DNA of 26,677 nt from Clostridia bacterium (GTDB lineage Bacteria; Bacillota; Clostridia; Peptostreptococcales; Anaerovoracaceae). This document shows, piece by piece, positions 20,712 through 26,677 of the stretch. The stretch is from assembly GCA_900766045.1 (NCBI GenBank), contig CAAFTW010000052.1, positions 1 to 26,677 of the forward strand. The letters are read 5' to 3'. The first letter of the stretch is position 1. The number at the start of each line of letters is the position of its first letter. Both the position numbers and the translations under genes were made by a program. The notes beneath the pieces are model-generated. The model saw only the letters and a program-made list of their open reading frames with translations, was not told the origin of the DNA and did no database searches.

Positions 20712-23700
20712 TTATGCGGAGATTACTGCAACCAGCTGGTTGGACTTTACAGCGTCGCCTTCCTTGACGCAGATCTCCTGAATGGTTCCTGTTGCTGTGG
20801 AAATGATGTTGGTTTCCATCTTCATCGCCTCGATGACGGCAATCGGATCTCCTTCCTTTACGGAGTCTCCTTCTTTTACCAGAACCTTGACGATATTTCC
20901 AGGGATGTTAGCGCCGATCTCATTCGGATCGCCTTCCTCAGCGTATCTTGTAGCAGCAGCGGAAGCCGTTGTCTCTACAGAATTATCCTTTACACGGATA
21001 ATTCTCGTATTTCCGTCGCAGCGGAATACTACGTCACGGTATCCTTCTGCATCAACATCGCGGACTTCTTCCAGCGTGATAACCAGAGTCTTTCCTTCAT
21101 CGATGTCAACCTCGCAGGTCTCGCCGACAGCCAGGCCGTGGAAGAAGATATCGGATCCCATTCTGCGGAAGTTTCCGTCCTTCTTGATGCTCTTCTGATA
21201 ATCTTCAAAGACCTTTGGATACATCGCGTAGGAAATAATCTCTCTGTCCGTTCCTTCCAGATTGAAGTACTTCTGCAGTCCGGCCTTGATATAGTCAAAG
21301 TCTTCCGGCGGCAGGAGCTCTCCCGGTCTGCATGTGATCGGCTTCTTATCCTTCAGGACAACCTTCTGCAGTTCCTTATTGAAGCCGCCTTCTGGCTGAC
21401 CCATCATGCCCTCAAAGAAGGATACGATGGAATCCGGGAAGTCCATTCCCTTTCCTTTCTCCAGAATATTGTCCGGAGTCAGGCCGTTCTGTACCATGAA
21501 GATTGCCATATCGCCGACTGCCTTGGAAGAAGGTGTTACCTTTACGATATCGCCGAGCATCTGGTTAACCTTTCTGTACATTTCCTTAACTTCTGTGAAC
21601 TTGTGACCAAGTCCGAAGCTCTCAACCTGCGGCTTGAGGTTGGAATACTGGCCGCCAGGAATCTCGTACTTATAGATTTCTGCGGATGCAGCCTGCAGTC
21701 CGGATTCAAACTGCTTGTAAACCGGACGAACGTCTGCCCAGTAATCGGAAATTGCCTGCAGTCCGTCTGGATCGATCTCTGTATCTCTGTCGGAGTTCTC
21801 CAGCGCAGCAACAATGGTGTTCAGAGCCGGCTGTGAAGTCAGTCCGGACATGCTGTTGAATGCACAGTCTACGATATCGCATCCTGCCTGTGCAGCCATC
21901 AGTACGGTAGCTACGCCGTTTCCGCTGGTATCGTGCGTATGCAGGTGAATTGGAATACCGATCTCCTGCTTCAGGGCACGGATCAGCTTGCGTGCAGCCA
22001 TCGGCTTCAGCAGGGAACTCATGTCCTTGATGCCCAGGATGTGTGTTCCTCTCTTCTCCAGTTCCTTCGCCATCTTTACGTAGTAGTCCAGCGTGTACTT
22101 ATCTCTGTTGGTATCCAGGATATCGCCGGTGTAGCACATTGTAGCTTCAGCGATCTTCCCCTGGTTCAGAACCTCATCCAGAGCAACTTCCATGCCCGGA
22201 ATCCAGTTCAGGGAGTCGAAGATACGGAATACATCGATTCCGCCCTTTGCGGACTGCTTTACGAACTCACGGATGACATTATCCGGATAATTCTTATATC
22301 CTACAGCATTGGCGCCTCTGATCAGCATCTGGAAGAGGACATCCGGAATCTTCTCACGAAGTGTATCCAGTCTTTCCCACGGAGATTCCTTCAGGAAACG
22401 ATAGGATGTGTCGAATGTCGCTCCGCCCCACATCTCCAGAGAGAAGAAGTCCTTTGCATACTTTGCGTATGCCGGCGCGATTTTCTCCATGTCGCGGGTT
22501 CTCATACGTGTAGCCATCAGAGACTGCTGTGCGTCTCTCATTGTTGTATCGGTGATCAGCAGCTTCTTCTGATCGCGTGCCCACTTGGAAACATACTCCG
22601 GGCCGTTCTTATCCAGCATCTGCTTGGTTCCGGACAGAGTGTTGATTTCTGTCTTCGGAATGCGCGGGAATACCGGAACGTTGAACTGCGGCTTGTGTCC
22701 CTTGGTCTCGTTGACGATCTTGTTTCCGAGGAATTTCAGGACCTTTCCTTCGCGGTCATCCTGCGGCTTGATATCGAGCAGCTCCGGATTGTTTGCGATA
22801 AATCCGGTGTCGCACTTACCTTCACGGAATGTCGGATGGTTCAGTACGTTCAGCAGGAAGCCCTTATTGGTCTTTACACCCTTGATGTCTGTCTCATTCA
22901 GAGCACGGATAGCCTTGCGGCAGGTATCCTCGAATGTTCTGGAGAACGCTGTTACCTTGACCAGCAGGGAATCGTAATACGGGCTTACGACGGAACCTGT
23001 GAAGCCGTTGCCTCCGTCCAGACGGATTCCGAAACCAGATGCGGAACGGTACTCTTCAATTGTACCGGTGTCAGGAGCAAATCCGCTTGCCGGATCCTCT
23101 GTTGTTACACGGCACTGGATCGCATATCCGTGCTGCTTGATGTCCTTCTGGCTGTGAATGCCGATCTCCGGTGAATCCAGAGTATATCCCTCAGCGATCA
23201 GGATCTGTGCCTGAACGATGTCGATTCCGGTTGTCAGCTCTGAAACGGTATGCTCAACCTGAATTCTCGGGTTCATCTCGATGAAGTAGTGGTTGCCGTG
23301 CTTGTCGAACAGGAACTCAACCGTACCTGCACTTCTGTAGTTAACGGCTCTTGCAATCTTCAGTGCATCATTGCACAGGGACTCTCTCTGCTCGTCGGTC
23401 AGAACCAGAGCCGGTGTGAACTCGATGACCTTCTGATGACGTCTCTGTACGGAGCAGTCTCTCTCGAACAGATGAACGATGTTTCCTTCCTTATCGCCCA
23501 GAACCTGAACCTCGATGTGCTTCGGATCCTCTACGTATTTCTCGATGAAAATCGTATCGTTTCCGAATGCCTTGGCTGCTTCTCTCTTCGCCGTCTCATA
23601 CTCACTCTTGATGTTCTCACTGCCCCTTACGACACGCATTCCACGTCCGCCGCCGCCTGCAGCTGCCTTCAGCATAACCGGGTATCCGATCTTGTCAGCA

Positions 23701-24158
23701 ACCTCAGCTGCCTCTTCTGCAGTGTCAATGGATTTCTCCACGCCAGGGATAGCCTGAACGTTAACCTTGGAGGCAACGATCTTAGACTGAATCTTGTCAC
23801 CCAGAGCGTTCATCATGGCGCTTGTCGGTCCGATGAACTCAATTCCGGCCTTCTCGCAGGCATCCGGGAAATCCGGGTTCTCTGCCAGGAATCCATAGCC
23901 AGGGTGAATAGCATCTACGCCCTTTGCCTTTGCCAGAGAAATGATCTCGTCAATTCCCAGGTAAGCATCAACCGGCGCTTTGCCCTTGCCAATCTGATAC
24001 GCTTCGTCTGCCTTGGTACGGAACAGCGCGTCTCTGTCTTCTTCAGAGTAAATCGCAACCGTACGGATTCCGAGCTCTTTACATGCACGGATGACACGGA
24101 TTGCGATCTCGCCGCGGTTAGCGACCAGAACCCTCTTAAACTTCCTTATCTCTCCCAT
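20712..24158 (-). CDS. pyc: Pyruvate carboxylase
   Basis: Biotin-dependent cytosolic enzyme converting pyruvate, bicarbonate and ATP to oxaloacetate; anaplerotic supply for aspartate-family synthesis. All domains are in one chain of 1148 residues. Biotin carboxylase (about 1-450) has KRVLVANRGEIAIRV, an AAAGGGGRGMRVV glycine loop and EMNPRIQVEHTVSE. Carboxyltransferase (about 530-800) has LLITDTTMRDAQQSLMATR, EMWGGATFD and HTHDTSGNG. The central/PC tetramerisation region precedes a C-terminal biotinyl domain with EAMKMET, Lys1113 being the biotin site. The frame could begin with TTG at 24164, but GGGAG lies seven bases before the ATG at 24158. The gene stands alone with a terminator downstream and a long structured region upstream. 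Confidence 0.98.
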   Translation of the reverse strand: MGEIRKFKRVLVANRGEIAIRVIRACKELGIRTVAIYSEEDRDALFRTKADEAYQIGKGKAPVDAYLGIDEIISLAKAKGVDAIHPGYGFLAENPDFPDACEKAGIEFIGPTSAMMNALGDKIQSKIVASKVNVQAIPGVEKSIDTAEEAAEVADKIGYPVMLKAAAGGGGRGMRVVRGSENIKSEYETAKREAAKAFGNDTIFIEKYVEDPKHIEVQVLGDKEGNIVHLFERDCSVQRRHQKVIEFTPALVLTDEQRESLCNDALKIARAVNYRSAGTVEFLFDKHGNHYFIEMNPRIQVEHTVSELTTGIDIVQAQILIAEGYTLDSPEIGIHSQKDIKQHGYAIQCRVTTEDPASGFAPDTGTIEEYRSASGFGIRLDGGNGFTGSVVSPYYDSLLVKVTAFSRTFEDTCRKAIRALNETDIKGVKTNKGFLLNVLNHPTFREGKCDTGFIANNPELLDIKPQDDREGKVLKFLGNKIVNETKGHKPQFNVPVFPRIPKTEINTLSGTKQMLDKNGPEYVSKWARDQKKLLITDTTMRDAQQSLMATRMRTRDMEKIAPAYAKYAKDFFSLEMWGGATFDTSYRFLKESPWERLDTLREKIPDVLFQMLIRGANAVGYKNYPDNVIREFVKQSAKGGIDVFRIFDSLNWIPGMEVALDEVLNQGKIAEATMCYTGDILDTNRDKYTLDYYVKMAKELEKRGTHILGIKDMSSLLKPMAARKLIRALKQEIGIPIHLHTHDTSGNGVATVLMAAQAGCDIVDCAFNSMSGLTSQPALNTIVAALENSDRDTEIDPDGLQAISDYWADVRPVYKQFESGLQAASAEIYKYEIPGGQYSNLKPQVESFGLGHKFTEVKEMYRKVNQMLGDIVKVTPSSKAVGDMAIFMVQNGLTPDNILEKGKGMDFPDSIVSFFEGMMGQPEGGFNKELQKVVLKDKKPITCRPGELLPPEDFDYIKAGLQKYFNLEGTDREIISYAMYPKVFEDYQKSIKKDGNFRRMGSDIFFHGLAVGETCEVDIDEGKTLVITLEEVRDVDAEGYRDVVFRCDGNTRIIRVKDNSVETTASAAATRYAEEGDPNEIGANIPGNIVKVLVKEGDSVKEGDPIAVIEAMKMETNIISTATGTIQEICVKEGDAVKSNQLVAVISA

Positions 24159-24590
24159 ATTCAAACTCCCATCTTAGCTGATATATTTATATAGCAATTA
24201 AAGCAATATTTGATGGACAAAATTTAATTTTCTGACCCTGCAGGTCCCAGCTTGTCAGAAAATCCCGCAAGGCCGCACCGGGAGGGCATTCCGGCGGTTT
24301 TCACGCCATCCGGAAAATATGCCTTTCCCGACCGCAGAGGCTTTTCCTCTGCAGACCCTGCAATATTCTCTGACCGCTGTATTCATGTATCTCTGTATAT
24401 AAGATATTCCCTTTTTAACAGGAACTCAATTCTGTTTTTTGCTTTTTCAGATACGATTTTCGTTGGAAAACCTATATCTGTCTGCTCTGACTCCGGATTT
24501 CCGTTTCTGACGGTCTGCCGGAAGCAGCTTCCGGGGAGTCGCTGTCAAAATAACTCCTTGCCGTTTCGGCTTTTGTCCTGCGCGGATCTC
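24159..24590. other. Intergenic region between typA and pyc with several hairpins
   Basis: No gene is supported in these 432 bases. On the minus strand, in pyc direction, four inverted repeats occur: CCGGAAG/CTTCCGG at 24518-24534; GCAGAGG with CCTCTGC near 24338-24356; GGCG/CGCC inside a CCGG-flanked arm near 24290-24312; and a perfect 10-bp pair ATTTTCTGAC/GTCAGAAAAT (24227-24236 with 24254-24263). A weak promoter, TTGAGT then TATCTT 17 bases later, lies around 24400-24430, which would give pyc a leader of over 200 bases. I recognise no known riboswitch or T-box core in it. Confidence 0.5.
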
Positions 24591-26477
24591 CTAGCGTCTG
24601 TGCGCTGCGTTATAGGCTCTTCTTCTGTCGAGCTCGTGCAGGAGCTTCTTTCTCAGACGGATGGCATCCGGTGTTACCTCGACCAGCTCGTCCTCTGCGA
24701 TGAACTCCAGCGCTTCCTCAAGACTGAAGACTCTCGGCGGGGTCAGCTTGATGGTGTCGTCGGATCCGGCAGCACGCTGGTTGCTGACTTTCTTCGCCTT
24801 GCACGGGTTGACTTCCATATCGTCTCCTCTGGAGTTCATGCCGACGATCATTCCCTCGTAAACGTGGTCTCCAGGCGCAACGAACATCTGGACACGCTCC
24901 TGAATGTTGAAGATGGCATACGGTGTGCATGATCCCTCTTCAATCGCGATGGCGACTCCGTTGGTGCGGTCCTTGATCTCGCCCTTATACGGCTCAAAAT
25001 CGAGGAATCTCTGTTCCATTGTTCCTTCGCCATGTGTGGAGTTAATGAACTCGGAACGATAGCCCAGCAGACCTCTCATCGGAACGTGGTACTCCAGTCT
25101 GGTGTATCCGTTCTCAGAATTCATCTGAGTCATCATTCCCTTACGCAGGTTCAGCGCATTGATGACTGCGCCCGCGTACTGGTCAGGAACGGAGCAGATG
25201 ACTTCCTGGACAGGCTCCAGCTTCTTTCCGTCTTTATCTTTATGAATGATGACTTCCGGCTTGGATACCGCAAGTTCATATCCTTCTCTTCTCATATTCT
25301 CAATCAGGATGGACAGGTGAAGTTCTCCTCTTCCGGAAACCTTGAAGCAGTCGGTTGAATCGGTCTCTTCTACGCGGAGTCCGACGTTGACCTCCAGCTC
25401 CTTCTCCAGTCTCTCTCTGATATGTCTGGATGTGACGAACTTTCCGGACTTTCCGGCAAATGGTGAAGAGTTGACCATGAATTCCATGGACAGTGTCGGC
25501 TCTTCAATCTGAATCATGTCCATCGGCATCGGGTTCTGGAGATCGACCAGAGTCTCTCCGATGGAAATATCGGAAATTCCGGATACAACGACAATGTCTC
25601 CGCACTGTGCCTCAGAAACCGGTGTACGCTGCAGCCCGCGGTATACGAATACCTGGTTGATCTTACGCTCGTCGATGCTTCCGTCTTCTCTCGCAACGCC
25701 GACAACCTGCGCTTCTTTCAGTGTACCCTGGGTAATTCTTCCAATTCCCAGACGGCCGATATAGTCATCGTAAGCCAGCTGGCAGACCTGCATCTGCAGC
25801 GGCTCATCGCTCTTATCCGGATATGGATCGCAGTGCTCGATAATGGTGTCCAGAAGCGGGTTGATGTTCAGTCCGCCGTATCCTTCCGGCGTATGCTTCA
25901 GCTTCTCCGGACCCTCTCCGACGATGACGCTCTCTGCCTCCTTCGGATCCTTTACGGCGATTCCCTGACGGGCGATTCCGTACAGAATCGGGAAGTCGAG
26001 CTGCTCGTCATTGGCATTCAGATCCATGAACAGTTCATATACCTCATCGACAACCTCGTCGATTCTGGCATCCTTCTTATCAATCTTATTAATGAACAGA
26101 ATCGGGTTCAGACCCTGTTCCAGTGACTTGCTCAGTACAAATCTGGTCTGCGGCATCGGTCCTTCACTGGAGTCTACCAGCAGAATAACCGTGTCAACCG
26201 TCTTCATGATACGCTCAACCTCAGAGGAGAAATCCGCGTGTCCCGGTGTGTCGACGATGTTGATCTTTACATCATTATGCATGATGGAGCAGTTCTTGGA
26301 ATAAATTGTAATTCCACGCTCACGCTCGATGGCATCGCTGTCCATGACACAGTCTACAACTTCCTCATTTTCACGGAAGACGTGGCTCTGCGCGAGGAAG
26401 GCGTCAACCAGAGTGGATTTTCCGGCATCGACGTGGGCGATAACCGCGATATTGATGATTTTCTGTTTATTTCCCAT
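24591..26477 (-). CDS. typA: Ribosome-associated GTPase TypA/BipA
   Basis: Translational GTPase of the EF-G type, involved in 50S assembly and stress or cold adaptation. The G domain shows AHVDAGKST (14-22), RERGITIYSKN, DTPGHADF and NKIDKKDAR. Domain II follows, then the TypA-specific C-terminal half with RGELHLSILIENMRREGYEL, MRGLLGYRSEFIN and the basic SNQRAAGSDD segment. Length 628 is slightly above the usual 605-615, mainly in the C-terminal tail. AAGGG lies seven bases before the ATG, and a good promoter sits at 26515-26543. It stands alone between ung and pyc. Confidence 0.97.
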   Translation of the reverse strand: MGNKQKIINIAVIAHVDAGKSTLVDAFLAQSHVFRENEEVVDCVMDSDAIERERGITIYSKNCSIMHNDVKINIVDTPGHADFSSEVERIMKTVDTVILLVDSSEGPMPQTRFVLSKSLEQGLNPILFINKIDKKDARIDEVVDEVYELFMDLNANDEQLDFPILYGIARQGIAVKDPKEAESVIVGEGPEKLKHTPEGYGGLNINPLLDTIIEHCDPYPDKSDEPLQMQVCQLAYDDYIGRLGIGRITQGTLKEAQVVGVAREDGSIDERKINQVFVYRGLQRTPVSEAQCGDIVVVSGISDISIGETLVDLQNPMPMDMIQIEEPTLSMEFMVNSSPFAGKSGKFVTSRHIRERLEKELEVNVGLRVEETDSTDCFKVSGRGELHLSILIENMRREGYELAVSKPEVIIHKDKDGKKLEPVQEVICSVPDQYAGAVINALNLRKGMMTQMNSENGYTRLEYHVPMRGLLGYRSEFINSTHGEGTMEQRFLDFEPYKGEIKDRTNGVAIAIEEGSCTPYAIFNIQERVQMFVAPGDHVYEGMIVGMNSRGDDMEVNPCKAKKVSNQRAAGSDDTIKLTPPRVFSLEEALEFIAEDELVEVTPDAIRLRKKLLHELDRRRAYNAAHRR

Positions 26478-26514
26478 GTATTTCCCTTCTTTTCCTTTTC
26501 CAAACTAACAATTA

Positions 26515-26543
26515 ATAATAGCACAGAAAAGCACCATATTCAA
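26515..26543 (-). promoter_or_regulatory. Promoter for typA
   Basis: On the minus strand, TTGAAT (26543-26538) and TATTAT (26520-26515) are exactly 17 bases apart, with a predicted start near 26508. The leader would be about 30 bases. The upstream ung stop lies 54 bases before the -35 box. Confidence 0.7.
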
Positions 26544-26596
26544 TATTGCAGCCTGGCAGGAATCTCCATTTTCCCGCGGCCGGCGGGGAAGAAAAG

Positions 26597-26677
26597 TTAA
26601 TTCTGATCCGTCAGTCTCCAGTCGATCGGCGTCTGCCCGCAGCTCTCCAGAAACGCGTTCGTCCTGGAAAAGTAGCG
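26597..26677 (-). CDS. ung: Uracil-DNA glycosylase, C-terminal end (partial, cut by window edge)
   Basis: The last 26 codons of a minus-strand gene whose start lies beyond the window. The readable C-terminus contains FSRTNAFLESCGQTPIDW, which matches the conserved end of Gram-positive family 1 uracil-DNA glycosylases (Phe-Ser-Lys/Arg-x-Asn, then Pro-Ile-Asp-Trp). The enzyme removes uracil from DNA in base-excision repair. The stop is TAA at 26599-26597. A GC-rich imperfect inverted repeat (TTTCCCGC with GCGGGGAA, about 26571-26590) follows the stop. The catalytic motifs are outside the window, so the call rests on the tail alone. Confidence 0.75.
   Translation of the reverse strand, partial: RYFSRTNAFLESCGQTPIDWRLTDQN

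Noticed and set aside
21933..23174. 413-residue plus-strand ORF
   Set aside because: Antisense to pyruvate carboxylase. Long antisense frames here follow from codon bias on the coding strand; no start signal or domain.
23250..24194. 314-residue plus-strand ORF
   Set aside because: Antisense to the biotin carboxylase domain of pyc; no ribosome binding site.
1..26677. CRISPR arrays, tRNA or rRNA genes, insertion sequences, phage genes
   Set aside because: I looked for regular repeats, cloverleaf-type sequence, transposase and integrase motifs on both strands and saw none.

Overview
This window looks like chromosomal core DNA from a low-to-medium GC Bacillota, most likely class Clostridia. The evidence is the set of Gram-positive gene neighbourhoods (yicC-gmk-rpoZ; yggS-sepF-ylmG-divIVA; ylxM-ffh-rpsP-khpA-rimM-trmD), strong AGGAGG-type ribosome binding sites, an RqcH-type quality-control protein, and pyruvate carboxylase beside TypA. 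I see no phage, insertion sequence, CRISPR array, rRNA or tRNA. I cannot name a genus. I support 26 genes; 24 are on the minus strand, and only rqcH and one 33-residue ORF are on the plus strand.

Layout, in window order. 1-151: hairpin-rich DNA beyond pepD, with a minus-strand terminator. 152-4372 (minus): yicC, then gmk-rpoZ from its own promoter, then the dipeptidase pepD. 4440-6271 (plus): rqcH, divergent from yicC; the two promoter -35 boxes overlap. 6406-7356 (minus): a RelQ-type small alarmone synthetase with a long N-terminal extension. 7357-8147: mostly non-coding, with a 33-residue double-CxxC ORF that has an excellent ribosome binding site. 8148-13284 (minus): a membrane-anchored HlyD-like protein, yggS, sepF, ylmG, divIVA, lspA and an RluD-type pseudouridine synthase, i.e. 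division and envelope genes. 13356-17235 (minus): ylxM, ffh, rpsP, khpA, rimM and trmD, i.e. protein targeting and ribosome maturation genes behind a good sigma-A-like promoter. 17465-18733: a fold-III PLP decarboxylase of the LysA group. 18905-20528: a DUF47 regulator and PiT phosphate transporter pair. 20712-24158: pyruvate carboxylase with a structured upstream region of about 430 bp. 24591-26477: typA. 26597-26677: the last 26 codons of ung, cut by the window edge.

Most genes serve growth: translation and its quality control (rqcH, rpsP, rimM, trmD, typA, the RluD-type enzyme), co-translational export (ylxM, ffh, lspA), division and polar growth (sepF, ylmG, divIVA), nucleotide supply and stress signalling (gmk, relQ, rpoZ), phosphate uptake and anaplerosis. 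Several conserved neighbourhoods lack usual members: remA between yicC and gmk, coaBC after rpoZ, rplS after trmD, ftsY before ylxM, and ylmH between ylmG and divIVA.

I do not see a clear new multi-gene system. The best leads are the Gin-like micro-zinc protein, a DivIVA tail with four repeated Thr-x-Val-Phe/Met motifs that resemble phosphothreonine/FHA sites, a Gly/Ser-rich insertion inside PepD, and a repeated ACTTGACA element around the ylxM-ffh promoter. All functional statements rest on reading motifs by eye; no database search was possible.
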